Shown: positions 25,072 to 33,474, numbered from the stretch's first letter. The stretch is DNA of 64,000 nucleotides from Rhyzopertha dominica (GCA_025024175.1 QCXZ01000137.1:15190001-15254000); one strand, 5' to 3'. Made by a program: numbers and translations. The notes: generated by a model from the sequence alone, not told the origin.

Positions 25072-25578
25072 TTAAGTTTGGTAATTTAGTTTTATTTGTG
25101 TGGAAGAGTAAACTCGCACTACGACTGCTACTTTACCGCTTTTCTCATTGCTTGTTATTTGAAGTACGTACAATACTGGATATCCTCCAGCTAGACAAAT
25201 GAAAACACAAGCATTCACTTTTGTGAAAATCAACAGACAGCATGTAAACCTTTTCGACATCAATTGTAACATTTTCACTACAGGTTCGTCCGTTGGTCCA
25301 TCACTCATGTATGTACGAACCCAAGTCCGCATGCCACCAACTATAGCGACCATTTTCCTGTATTTGTTTTGGCTGAAATCCAACACAAGAAAATTGTTTA
25401 TTAATACTGGAGTCAAGTCATATTCTTTTTCTTCTGATGTCAAGTTGTAGAGAAGGCTCATGTATATAAAGCTTTGGAATCTGAATGATGCCTTGCCTGT
25501 AGTGAAGAACGGGTAAGTGGGGTAGTAAAGAAAAAAGGCGTTGTTGTGAATCGAAGCAACAAACGAATATAATTTCAT
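25072..25578 (-). CDS. Open frame of unknown function in the duplicated host flank
   Basis: A 168-codon minus-strand frame starting MKLYSFVASIHNN, intact in the direct copy (50,998-51,504) and mostly so in the inverted copy (from 49,405). The protein has a hydrophobic N-terminal half, a segment MVAIVGGMRTWVRTYM and a membrane-like stretch CLLIFTKVNACVFICLAGG. It is long for such AT-rich DNA and could be an exon of a membrane protein, but I recognise no family. In the filled copy the frame extends into the element's TIR, which is accidental. Confidence 0.25.
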   Translation of the reverse strand: MKLYSFVASIHNNAFFLYYPTYPFFTTGKASFRFQSFIYMSLLYNLTSEEKEYDLTPVLINNFLVLDFSQNKYRKMVAIVGGMRTWVRTYMSDGPTDEPVVKMLQLMSKRFTCCLLIFTKVNACVFICLAGGYPVLYVLQITSNEKSGKVAVVVRVYSSTQIKLNYQT

Positions 25579-25629
25579 ACATACATAAATATGTAACTGG
25601 TTCTCTTGTTGACTTCGAATGGCACATAA

Positions 25630-25635
25630 GTCGCG
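25630..25635. other. Target site duplication, left (gtcgcg)
   Basis: Six bases directly before the element terminus agtagttata. Six-base duplications are typical for Polintons. The matching un-inserted hexamer is at 51,556-51,561. At the right end the complement cgcgac (49,348-49,353) is found instead, because that flank is inverted. Confidence 0.85.
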
Positions 25636-26060
25636 AGTAGTTATACCACTAGGGTATGATGACAATCCAACAACCTGATGGACCGCGCCATCCGGTTCTT
25701 ACCACACAGTAGGGGGGTAGGCTGAAGGTCACAAAGAACCCGCCTAAGAAGTGCTGAAGAAGTGTTAACAATGACGTCATCCTACCAGAAGGCAGTCTAA
25801 GAACAGACAACAAACACACACTAATGATGACGTCACTGCGGATATCAGGTGTAAACACACCTGTTTTTTTACCTGTGCTAGAAGCACACCTGTAATTAAA
25901 TAACCTCTTTGAATGTGTCAAAAACGTGCTGAAGAAGTGTTAACAATGACGTCATCCTACCAGAAGGCAGTCTAAGAACAGACAACAAACACACACTAAT
26001 GATGACGTCACTGAGAATATCAGGTGTAAACACACCTGTTTTTACCTTGCTAGCAGCACA
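25636..26060. repeat. Left terminal inverted repeat with 175-bp tandem subrepeats
   Basis: Pairs with 48,925-49,347. Inside it, a unit starting gtgctgaagaagtgttaaca at 25,751 recurs at 25,926. Each unit carries two tgacgtca octamers plus accaggtg/cacctgt blocks. Past about 26,060 the similarity to the right end fades. Confidence 0.9.
25772..26010. promoter_or_regulatory. Four CRE-like TGACGTCA palindromes in the left TIR
   Basis: Exact octamers at 25,772-25,779, 25,828-25,835, 25,947-25,954 and 26,003-26,010. The right TIR has three, at 49,030-49,037, 49,148-49,155 and 49,204-49,211. TGACGTCA is the binding site of CREB/ATF bZIP factors; use as promoter or enhancer here is inference. Confidence 0.55.
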
Positions 26061-27084
26061 CCTGTAATTAACTAACTTTTTAATGTGTCAAAAACGTTCA
26101 CCCATCTTTCAAACAACAACAACCGACACCTGTTTTACCTGTGCTAGTGTTCTGTAATTAATATGAATTTTAAATACTTCCGCGTACGAATGCAGCTTGT
26201 AATCTCATTAGCGGAAACCTAATTTTAATGCAACCGATAACATTTGATCTTCTTTATCAAACAACTGTGTGTGTGCTTATCTGTTAATACCAAGGCGCGT
26301 AAATATTTGTTCCTAATATGCATCATGATTGCTACACGTTCTGCAAATTTTTGCAGCAAAATTGCTATAATTGCTATAATTGCACGTTTTTACGAAAATT
26401 TATCTCATGTTAGAGTCATCACAAGGTGATGAGTTTTTGTATAAAAACGGATGAAAACGGATTGATTTTATGTCTTCGAATTATGTGCAAAATGTTTATG
26501 ATTGTACTGTGAGGTGTTTAAATTGTGTAGTGTCTCAAAATGTTTATAAAAATACTTGGTAAGTAGCAATAGGTTTAGAGTTTGCATTTAAATCTGGGAT
26601 AACCTGAATATGTTTTACGATTGTCAGCACACATACGGGGTGCTAAATATAGAACAGCAACTAAACTGCGAATTGGGTTCTTTTAAACTAAATAACCAGA
26701 TACGGAGCTTGCGGTAAGCTCTTGCACTGAAGATTGTGTAGCTAACACAGTTGTTATGTAGTTTTATGAATTTTACTGCAGCAGACAGTTTACCTGACTG
26801 AAACTAATAACAGGTGCTGAATCGGAACCGGTTTTAACGTTTTTAGTTTTAAGATATTGCATGTAAAATGCTTTCAACAAGGCTAGACTGATAGACCTCA
26901 AGCAACCAACCGCTTGGAATTACTCAGCGTTGTTAGGTTGTGCAGATATTCAGGAGTCATTTTAAGTTATCTTCAACTAACTTAAAAGTATTTGTATATT
27001 ATCTGAACTCTACTAGGTTTGTTTTGAGGAATAAAATAAAACGAAGGTGTTCAATTAATTTGTTTTTATTGTGTAACATAATGG
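26061..27084. other. No gene recognised between left TIR and first gene
   Basis: AT-rich spacer. On the minus strand an AATAAAAAC polyadenylation-type signal sits just past the stop of the first gene (about 27,062-27,069). Confidence 0.5.
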
Positions 27085-27690
27085 TTACAAAAGGAATTGT
27101 TTAATCAATACTGTGTTCCCGGAATGTTCCGTGCTAGAATTAAGCTGTATTACTAATTCTGAATCACAGTTGGAAATTTCTGTATATTTCTTACCTATTG
27201 TTTTCTGCAACAGTTGATCCATGCAATACTTTAATATTGATCTCGCTAGATGTGATGTACATATTATTATGCACATGAAAACCATTACAATAAATATACT
27301 CATCGAATCGATTTTTAGTAAGACTTCTGTGGAGCGAACTAATTCAGCTGCTGCATTAGATATTTGGTTAGTACTTTCGTTTACAATAAATGATTCGTTT
27401 AACACCATTCTCCACCGACTATCCCCGTAACTTTTGTTGGGGAACACTAACCTAATTTTATATTGAACAATGCGGTTGTTAATTGTGGGTACATTTGAAA
27501 TTTTATAAACTGTCAAGCCATCTTGTGCTAAGGATTTTAGAGGTATCCAGTTAGGTTCAAGCGGATCGTTACCATCGTTGAAACATACATAACTCTTGTC
27601 AACGTTCTTAATTCCATGATGCAAAATGAATGTATTATTTGCTAAAGCAGCAAAAATTAGCAGACTTGTGCTTAGGAACGCCATTCTCAA
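27085..27690 (-). CDS. Type I membrane protein of the Polinton, unknown function
   Basis: A 201-residue protein with a hydrophobic signal peptide (residues 3-17, then an NNT glycosylation site) and an ectodomain of about 110 residues with NKS, NES and another NES sequon. One transmembrane segment (about 129-147, SMSIFIVMVFMCIIICTSHL) and a cytoplasmic tail of about 54 residues follow. It is the outermost gene on the left, read toward the TIR, downstream of the capsid genes. I recognise no family. The topology fits a virion or cell-surface glycoprotein, but it is small for a fusion protein and no fusion motif is evident. The ATG at 27,690 precedes the signal peptide directly. Confidence 0.7.
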   Translation of the reverse strand: MRMAFLSTSLLIFAALANNTFILHHGIKNVDKSYVCFNDGNDPLEPNWIPLKSLAQDGLTVYKISNVPTINNRIVQYKIRLVFPNKSYGDSRWRMVLNESFIVNESTNQISNAAAELVRSTEVLLKIDSMSIFIVMVFMCIIICTSHLARSILKYCMDQLLQKTIGKKYTEISNCDSELVIQLNSSTEHSGNTVLIKQFLL

Positions 27691-28044
27691 CAGAATGAAG
27701 TATTAGAGCATGTAAAGGTAGGTTTTATCAATGAAGCAGCGAAATATGTTTACATCCTCTTATCGTTTATTAGAAAATATATAATATAATTTTAGCTTTT
27801 TTTCCTCAGACATTGAAGCTTCTGCGGAAGTGCGTATTTTGGTATGCTGAGGTGTCAAGCGTGAATATACAACAAAAAGTACCACATTTTTTGTTTATTT
27901 TGTGTTCTACTAATTTTCTGTTATTTATAAATTATATTTATGTACTAAGTGGTTTTATAAAACTAATACAAATAAAAAATCATATTTTATCTTTAAACAT
28001 TTTTATTGTAATAAATAACTAATTTTACATTTTTTTTTGTACAA

Positions 28045-29262
28045 TCACATAACTTTAACAATATTATTAAGAGGGTTGTACCTTACAAGTTTATCGTGTA
28101 AAATAAGACAATAGCATGTAGTTTTTGCAGCCAAATTTTCGCTTGCTTCAAACTCGATACGAACATCTACACCGCCAGACTTCAAACTTTCGTTCTGGTG
28201 TGAAGTATCAATTACAAAAATGCAAAGTTTATCTTTGAATATCTGTGGTGTTAAATATGCATCTGAATCGTTTGTGTAGTAATATGAACGACGGAAATTA
28301 GCATACATTTCATACAAAATAGCATATTTATTTGTTTTAAAATCGAGATTTAGGTTGTCATAGGGGTAGGATTCGGAATTTAAGAAAACTTTTAAATTTG
28401 TTATATGACATGTATCAAACTGGTTACTATAAGAACTTAAAACATTTTTACGGTTGATTTGAAAACCTATTAAAATAAATCTGGGTTTTTCCAACTGATT
28501 AGTAGTTTTAACAGGCCAAATGTGTTTTGTTGTCTGTGGCAGCATTGGATATTCATACAGATCCCAAGCACGAAAACCAATTTCCAGATCTTGCGATTTT
28601 TCAATTTGTTTTAATAAACGCAGTTTTTCAATATCAGATATTTGAACGTGTGGAATTTTCCATACAATTTTATTTATTGTAAGCTGAGGAACTTCACCAG
28701 CCACAGGAGAATAGTAACAAAAATTGTTGTCAGTAGAACTTCGTATTAGGATCAGTTCCTGTTTCATATTAATTAAAATTTTTCTGAAATCCTCGAAAAA
28801 TCCCATAAGCAGTTTCATTGGTATCACGAAATTAAAATTTCCGTTTGCATCTCTTATATAAGCACTTTCTACGTCCATGCCGGCTGCTGCATAACGTGTT
28901 GCGTCGGGAGATTTAAACGAACACAAGTTTTTCATTCTGGACGTCGTTCCTACGTTTTTCACTTTATCCACCGTGCAACCTGCTATTTCGTATCTCATTT
29001 CATCAAATAAGTATGCCGCACAGTTATTTAAAAGCTTTATTTTATCACTATGTTTTCCTTTGTCATCCACAATTTTTCCCTCTATGCAAAGAAGACTCTC
29101 ACATGGTAATGTGTATATATCCTGTGCTTGAATCGGTATTCTTATTTCATCTGAGTTATTGAATGTTGTATTTATGTAGGGCATATAACTGTGGTATTCA
29201 AATTTTGTTATGGACTCATCGGAATATGCACGCTGGTTCACATTAAGTATACCAAGAGCCAT
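28045..29262 (-). CDS. Major capsid protein (double jelly-roll hexon)
   Basis: At 405 residues this matches the arthropod Polinton major capsid family (double jelly-roll fold), which forms the hexon capsomers of an icosahedral particle. Recognisable segments in order are YMPYINTTFNNSDEIRIPI near the N-terminus, AAYLFDEMRYEI, a central NFNFVIPMKLLMGFFEDFRK, then WDLYEYPMLPQTTKHIW, KPRFILIGFQINRKN, YPYDNLNLDF and C-terminal VDVRIEFEASEN with YCLILHDKLVRYNPL. The frame is intact from ATG to stop. It lies 3 bp downstream of a small ORF and follows the penton gene, a capsid cluster typical of these elements. Confidence 0.9.
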   Translation of the reverse strand: MALGILNVNQRAYSDESITKFEYHSYMPYINTTFNNSDEIRIPIQAQDIYTLPCESLLCIEGKIVDDKGKHSDKIKLLNNCAAYLFDEMRYEIAGCTVDKVKNVGTTSRMKNLCSFKSPDATRYAAAGMDVESAYIRDANGNFNFVIPMKLLMGFFEDFRKILINMKQELILIRSSTDNNFCYYSPVAGEVPQLTINKIVWKIPHVQISDIEKLRLLKQIEKSQDLEIGFRAWDLYEYPMLPQTTKHIWPVKTTNQLEKPRFILIGFQINRKNVLSSYSNQFDTCHITNLKVFLNSESYPYDNLNLDFKTNKYAILYEMYANFRRSYYYTNDSDAYLTPQIFKDKLCIFVIDTSHQNESLKSGGVDVRIEFEASENLAAKTTCYCLILHDKLVRYNPLNNIVKVM

Positions 29263-29265
29263 TTT

Positions 29266-29436
29266 TTATTTCTTTAGACTGAAACCTAAATTGCTCAAGA
29301 ACAGCTTGTTTTCAGGTGTCAACTCTGCCAGTCTTGTTTTAAAACTACCCCTACTTTTATAAATATTTCTTTTTATATCAGTTTGAGTGGGGAAAACTTG
29401 ATACGCTGTATTGTTTATATTATATCTAAATACCAT
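29266..29436 (-). CDS. Small conserved-looking ORF between penton and capsid genes
   Basis: A 56-codon frame with its own ATG, starting MVFRYNINNTAYQVFP and ending LFLSNLGFSLKK before a TAA. It sits exactly between the penton-like gene (2 bp from its stop) and the major capsid ATG (3 bp from its stop), leaving no unexplained bases. The middle KSRGSFKTRLAELTPENK is basic and helical-looking. Such tight packing without overlap argues that it is translated. A minor virion or scaffold peptide is possible; function unknown. Confidence 0.65.
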   Translation of the reverse strand: MVFRYNINNTAYQVFPTQTDIKRNIYKSRGSFKTRLAELTPENKLFLSNLGFSLKK

Positions 29437-29438
29437 TT

Positions 29439-30143
29439 TTAAATTTTTTTGAGATGTAGTCTGATCGTTATCAACTCTTTATTGAAATTGATAAATTTAC
29501 CATCTTGGTCGGTGATTTTAAGCTGAATTTCGTTAATATAATGTGTGTTTATTGGTAAGTATATGACGTTGGAGGGGTTTTCAATGATTTTTTCGCCGGG
29601 CAGCACATTAGGGTAAAACATATGCAAGACATGTACAGGCTTGTTGTTGTTATAAGAGTTTGTAACCAAATTACACTCAATGTTAATTGAATTAACGCTG
29701 GTTATGTTAATTGGGAAGTTTGAAATATGTCGCTTGTTTGCAGATAATTTCACTGATGAGAATCCTAATAACGATCCAATACTGTTAGGTACCGAAAAAT
29801 CGATATCTTGATCACATTTTACTTCTGCATGTAATGTATTTAGATTCAGTCTGAGAGTAAATACAAACGTTGCTGTCTTTGACGAATGCTCGTTTACGGC
29901 TCTTTCTATATCGTTAACTTCGTAGGAACCGGTGGGAATAGTAAACAGTTCTTTTCCAATACGAATTTTGTTATTCTCACTACTCACATTTGGAATTGTA
30001 TAATAACTCAGAAAATCGATTAAACCCAAAACATAGTTTTCACCAGAACCTAGTATTATGGGCGGTTGAATGTTTGTTGAAAGAAGAGTTTCTCTTCCAG
30101 ACAATGTAAAAATGTATGACATTTTTGTACTATAAAACAGCAA
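29439..30143 (-). CDS. Minor capsid protein (penton-like, single jelly-roll)
   Basis: A 234-residue protein matching the Polinton penton/minor capsid family, which fills the five-fold vertices of the capsid. It opens with IFTLSGRETLL, then LGLIDFLSYYTIPNVS, the typical FTIPTGSYEVNDIE, NSIGSLLGFSSVKLS and a C-terminal VIYLPINTHYINEIQLKI, DQDGKFINFNKELITIRLHL. The frame is intact. A second Met at residue 8 could be the true start. It is followed within 2 bp by the 56-codon ORF and then the major capsid gene. Confidence 0.85.
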   Translation of the reverse strand: MLFYSTKMSYIFTLSGRETLLSTNIQPPIILGSGENYVLGLIDFLSYYTIPNVSSENNKIRIGKELFTIPTGSYEVNDIERAVNEHSSKTATFVFTLRLNLNTLHAEVKCDQDIDFSVPNSIGSLLGFSSVKLSANKRHISNFPINITSVNSINIECNLVTNSYNNNKPVHVLHMFYPNVLPGEKIIENPSNVIYLPINTHYINEIQLKITDQDGKFINFNKELITIRLHLKKI

Positions 30144-30205
30144 GAACGAATTACACTATACAGATATGTTTCATAAATAGGACAAAAAATCAGAAGTATT
30201 GCTAT

Positions 30206-30712
30206 TTATTTAAATTTATCATCACGTTTACAATATAAATACCAACATTTAAGATAATTTACATTTTCTAATGCGCATGTCAATTTGTTATTTAAATGCT
30301 GACCGCAATGAAAAGATCTAAATATATTCTTGAGAGTTCCTAAGTTTGGGCAGCCTTCTTCTGTCAGATCGATAACGGTGTTGTTTAAAAAATTGGAAAG
30401 CCATAGTTTCTTCCTGATTCCTTTTACGGCAACCACCTCTTCCGATCCAACAAGTTCTTTTAAAAAGTCCTTGATTTCTTCATAGTATAAAAAGTTACCA
30501 TTTTTTGAAGTTCCTTCCCAGTGTAAACCGTGCAGATTATCCGTTGTCCATTTTATATGTCTTTGGACTTGAGAGTTGTAGTAAAAAGAAGTTGTAGGTA
30601 ATTTTACCAAGCGATGTGTCCAACAGTCACGATCCAGATGCATAAGAGCAATCTCCTTGCAGAGAAAAGGTTCCTCTTTGTATTGGAAACCCTGTATATC
30701 GATGATTATCAT
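30206..30712 (-). CDS. Unidentified Polinton protein
   Basis: A 168-residue intact frame starting MIIIDIQGFQYKEEPFL, with later segments VVAVKGIRKKLWLSNFL, VIDLTEEGCPNLGTLK and a Cys/His-containing C-terminus (FHCGQHLNNKLTCALENVNY). I recall similar proteins in arthropod Polintons. The DxQ start, central hydrophobic strand and C-terminal CAL.NV block could fit an RNase H-like or exonuclease fold, but catalytic residues are not clear, so I leave it unnamed. A TATA-like TATATAAG on the minus strand (30,791-30,798), about 80 bp upstream of the ATG, may be its promoter. Confidence 0.65.
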   Translation of the reverse strand: MIIIDIQGFQYKEEPFLCKEIALMHLDRDCWTHRLVKLPTTSFYYNSQVQRHIKWTTDNLHGLHWEGTSKNGNFLYYEEIKDFLKELVGSEEVVAVKGIRKKLWLSNFLNNTVIDLTEEGCPNLGTLKNIFRSFHCGQHLNNKLTCALENVNYLKCWYLYCKRDDKFK

Positions 30713-30790
30713 TTTTGCTGTCTGTAGAACGTTTTAACCGAGTTAACACACGCGCGCACACAAGAGCTATGGCAAAGCGTGATCGTGATG

Positions 30791-30798
30791 CTTATATA
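30791..30798 (-). promoter_or_regulatory. Candidate TATA box for the 168-residue protein gene
   Basis: TATATAAG on the minus strand in the gap between the protease gene and the 168-residue gene, at a plausible distance upstream of the ATG at 30,712. Confidence 0.35.
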
Positions 30799-30819
30799 CA
30801 TAGATTTTGATGACGTACG

Positions 30820-31200
30820 TTACAGGTTTTTTGATAAGAACATTAAACATAAATGACCACAGTTAAAAGAATTATAATTTTGGTACTTGTCATAGTTATA
30901 ATATACTTTTACGCAACCGTTTGAATTAAAATATTTAGAAACCTCTACGGGTGGTTTTAGGTTTCCAAAACTATCGAAATATGTGATGTTGTCTCCTTTT
31001 TTAAAGTAACTAACCCAGTGACTGCCGGGTTCGTTGTGTTTTTGTAGGTTTATTATACCACTTTCCTTATTTCTAATTTTTTGGGGTAATGCATCTCTCA
31101 TAAATATTCCTCTAAAAAAAGGTATTTGTAACAATTTAACAAATTTTAGCAAGTCATAGTTTGTTAGCGGTCGATTAGGTAGCCTTCTGATTACTTTCAA
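30820..31200 (-). CDS. Adenain-like cysteine protease
   Basis: A 126-residue protein with the adenovirus-protease (C5/Ulp1-like) layout. The catalytic His is in GSHWVSYF (H61), the acidic residue in YFDSFG (D76), a Gln near 107 sits in the oxyanion-hole position, and the nucleophile is in FNCGHLCLMFL (C114). It is expected to cleave capsid or core precursors during maturation. The upstream IPFFRGIFMRDALPQKIR is typical of the family. Oddly the domain start has no ATG: the first in-frame position is a TTG that overlaps the TGA of the upstream gene (TTGA). The next ATG (residue 34) would remove part of the fold. Either a non-AUG start, re-initiation, or a mutated ATGA overlap is implied. Confidence 0.85.
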   Translation of the reverse strand: MKVIRRLPNRPLTNYDLLKFVKLLQIPFFRGIFMRDALPQKIRNKESGIINLQKHNEPGSHWVSYFKKGDNITYFDSFGNLKPPVEVSKYFNSNGCVKVYYNYDKYQNYNSFNCGHLCLMFLSKNL

Positions 31201-31679
31201 CGCGAAAATCTTTTTCTTCCTGGGCTTTTGGGAAAAAACAGTCCTAAACCTGTTCTGTGTGGACGCAGAAAAGCCCCCTTCCCACCAATCAATTTTGTTT
31301 CAATAACTTGGTTGTGTCTTTTCGACTCCTGGAGCTGCTTTTTAGCTTCAGCAGCAGAATTTACTGCTTTAGCAACTTGTGAGGCTCCGCTTGCAATTGC
31401 ACCTAGGGCGCTCAAACCTGCGAATAGGGGGATGAGAGGAAGGAATCCACCCGTTTTAGGAATTTTTATAACACGAGGTGTTGCTCTTATTTTAGGTTTA
31501 AGAGTCTTTGCAGCTTTTAAAGCAACAGATATAGCACCTTCTAACGTAGAGGGCTTGCTCTTCTTTAAACTTTCTCTAATTTTAACCATTGCTTTGTTGA
31601 AGGAAATCTTGCGACCGTTTTTATTTTTTATTTGTTTACTTCTTTTTTTATTCTTTACTTTCCGATGTTTTCTAGTCAT
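31197..31679 (-). CDS. pX/pVI-like basic core or membrane-active protein
   Basis: A 160-residue protein with a strongly basic N-terminus (RKHRKVKNKKRSKQIKNKNG) and a central hydrophobic, Gly/Ala-rich amphipathic stretch (GGFLPLIPLFAGLSALGAIA). A helical AAEAKKQLQESKRHNQV segment and a C-terminal TGLGLFFPKSPGRKR follow. This layout matches the virion core/membrane-active proteins of Polintons and adintoviruses compared with adenovirus pX and pVI, which condense DNA or disrupt membranes during entry. It may be a substrate of the neighbouring protease. Its stop overlaps the first usable codon of the protease frame. Assignment is by composition and position. Confidence 0.7.
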   Translation of the reverse strand: MTRKHRKVKNKKRSKQIKNKNGRKISFNKAMVKIRESLKKSKPSTLEGAISVALKAAKTLKPKIRATPRVIKIPKTGGFLPLIPLFAGLSALGAIASGASQVAKAVNSAAEAKKQLQESKRHNQVIETKLIGGKGAFLRPHRTGLGLFFPKSPGRKRFSR

Positions 31680-31737
31680 GATGTTTGCACCCCGAATACT
31701 CTATGAAAACTAATCGACTTAGAATGAGCTGTTTACT

Positions 31738-32740
31738 TTATAGTTTTACTCTTTTAACGTTTTCATCCCAATCATTATCATCATCATCAAATTTACGTTT
31801 CTGTGTGCTAATTTTAAATTTTTTATTGGAGGTAACTTCATCACCATCGCTGTTCTGTCGTTTGAGACTAAAAGTTGCAGGGGAACTAACCATGTTCTCA
31901 TTCTCATTATTTTGAGTGTATAAATTCAAATTTGTTTTAGGATAATATTTTTTCCTGCGTTTTCGTGGTAAATCCATATCCCTCTCATCACCTTCATGTT
32001 TGATATTATACTTTTTTCTTTTACGATTACCGGTTAAGTTATCATTGTCAGTATTAATATCATCTTCCCAATTCATTTTTTCTTCGCCTGCTTTATTTCT
32101 CTTGGCGGTGTTGTTTCGCCGCTTTTTAGGTTTTGTTGTTGTTTGTTTAACATTTTTTTTGTTTAATATATTAATACAATCATTTACTTCTTTGACAGTT
32201 TTTTCTGAAGAAATTTTTATTCTCTCCAGTAATTTGACACATGTATTAATGATTTCTAAGTAGTCTTTTGATAGACCCATACCTAATTTTACTTTCGCTT
32301 TCATCGCGTTACCCACAGCAAAAGCCATTAGTCTTTCTTGTAGGGAAGCGTCTTTGGAAATGGTTCTTTCCATTGCACGTTTAGCTAGTCTTTCATCAGC
32401 CACATGACGTAGCTTGGTATTTTTTTCTTGTGAATAACTTATATCATGTTCACGACATGCTTCATCCAACGGGTTAATACCAACATCCCCTCGAGCTAAT
32501 CTTTTCTCAAGCTTTGTACCTGGGGTGTTATATACATTAGTGTGATAAATGTGAAAGGTGTTGTTAAAACAGCTTACCTGGTCCACAGAAGTTGTAGCCA
32601 GGTAAATGCATTTCCCAAGGTAACTTATTAATTATGCTATTTAGTAAACCACTACCTGTGTGATAGTACAACATAACACCTGATGTTAAAGCAGTCAAGA
32701 CCAAATAATATCTAATTATAAAGCTACCTTTCACAACCAT
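31738..32740 (-). CDS. Phospholipase A2-domain protein with one mini-intron
   Basis: Two exons (32,740-32,578 and 32,519-31,738) are separated by a 58-bp intron with gtaagc donor and ccccag acceptor, giving 314 codons. The N-terminus has a membrane-type segment (IIRYYLVLTALTSGVMLYY). The PLA2 core follows: calcium loop LPGYNFCGPG, interrupted by the intron after the last Pro codon plus one base, and the catalytic His-Asp in LDEACREHDISYS. A long tail rich in Lys, Arg and acidic residues with likely nuclear localisation signals (KPKKRRN, PRKRRKK) ends the protein. Parvovirus-type PLA2 domains help virions leave endosomes, and related proteins are known from Polintons. The ATG at 32,740 faces the ATPase ATG only 38 bp away. 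Confidence 0.85.
32520..32577 (-). other. 58-bp spliceosomal intron in the PLA2 gene
   Basis: GTAAGC...CCCCAG on the minus strand. Removing it joins the calcium-binding loop to the catalytic helix in frame, and the summed exon length is a multiple of three. Confidence 0.85.
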
Positions 32741-32778
32741 TTTATAATCATTTGAACGAGTATATTGAAACAATAAGC

Positions 32779-33474
32779 ATGCTCAGAAAAATAAAAGTTA
32801 TTAAACACAAAGTATCTTTGGAGGTGGAAAATAATGATTTAAAAAAACGTGAAACAAGTAAACATGGTATTTTATTTCCTTCAACCGTTAGGTGTATAAT
32901 TACAGGACCCAGCGGTGCTGGAAAAACTAACGTAATGATAAGTCTAATTGAACATGAAAATGGGTTAAAATTTGAAAATATTTACCTATATTCACGATCT
33001 TTATCCCAACCAAAATACATATATCTTGAACATCTTCTGAAACCAATAAAAGGTATTCATTATTTTGCTTACAATGCGGGGGAAAACATATTGGACCCCT
33101 CAAAAGCAAGAAAAAATTCGATTTTTATTTTTGATGATGTTGCGTGTGATAATCAGGATATTATTAGAGAGTATTTCAGTCGGGGAAGACATAACAACAT
33201 AGATTCATTTTATCTTTGTCAAACTTATGCAAAAATTCCCAAACATTTGATTAGGGATAATGCAAACGTTGTGGTTTTGTTTAAGCAAGATGATACCAAT
33301 TTAAAACATGTATATCAAGATCACGTTGGTACCGACATGGCTTTTGATGAATTCAAACAAATTTGTTTTCACTGTTGGAAGATTCCGTTTCAGTTTTTAT
33401 CAATATTCACAGAAAGCGATTTAAATCGCGGTCGTTATAGGAAAAATTTTGATTATTTTATATGTTTTGAGTAA
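32779..33474 (+). CDS. FtsK/HerA-type genome packaging ATPase
   Basis: A 231-residue protein from the ATG at 32,779 (the frame is open 9 codons further up without an ATG). It has a Walker A motif GPSGAGKT (residues 43-50) and a Walker B motif SIFIFDDV ending at about residue 121. A following segment (YFSRGRHNNIDSFYLCQTYAKIP) is typical of the A32-like packaging ATPases of Polintons, adintoviruses and large DNA viruses. It would pump the genome into preformed capsids. It is the first plus-strand gene of the element and is arranged head to head with the PLA2 gene, sharing almost no intergenic space. The frame is intact. Confidence 0.9.
   Translation: MLRKIKVIKHKVSLEVENNDLKKRETSKHGILFPSTVRCIITGPSGAGKTNVMISLIEHENGLKFENIYLYSRSLSQPKYIYLEHLLKPIKGIHYFAYNAGENILDPSKARKNSIFIFDDVACDNQDIIREYFSRGRHNNIDSFYLCQTYAKIPKHLIRDNANVVVLFKQDDTNLKHVYQDHVGTDMAFDEFKQICFHCWKIPFQFLSIFTESDLNRGRYRKNFDYFICFE

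Larger units (their letters stand above)
23951..25635. repeat. Left flank of the Polinton; direct copy at 49,877-51,561
   Basis: This 1,685-bp host segment recurs at a constant offset of 25,926 bp with no length change, and I see no differences where I compared it. The left copy ends in the target hexamer gtcgcg followed by the element. The right copy ends in the same hexamer followed by ordinary host DNA. Part of it (25,107-25,635) also appears inverted at 49,348-49,876. The simplest reading is filled and empty alleles joined in one scaffold. Confidence 0.9.

Noticed and set aside
31228..31713. 161-codon plus-strand frame
   Set aside because: Antisense shadow of the pX/pVI-like gene, whose composition and context are convincing.
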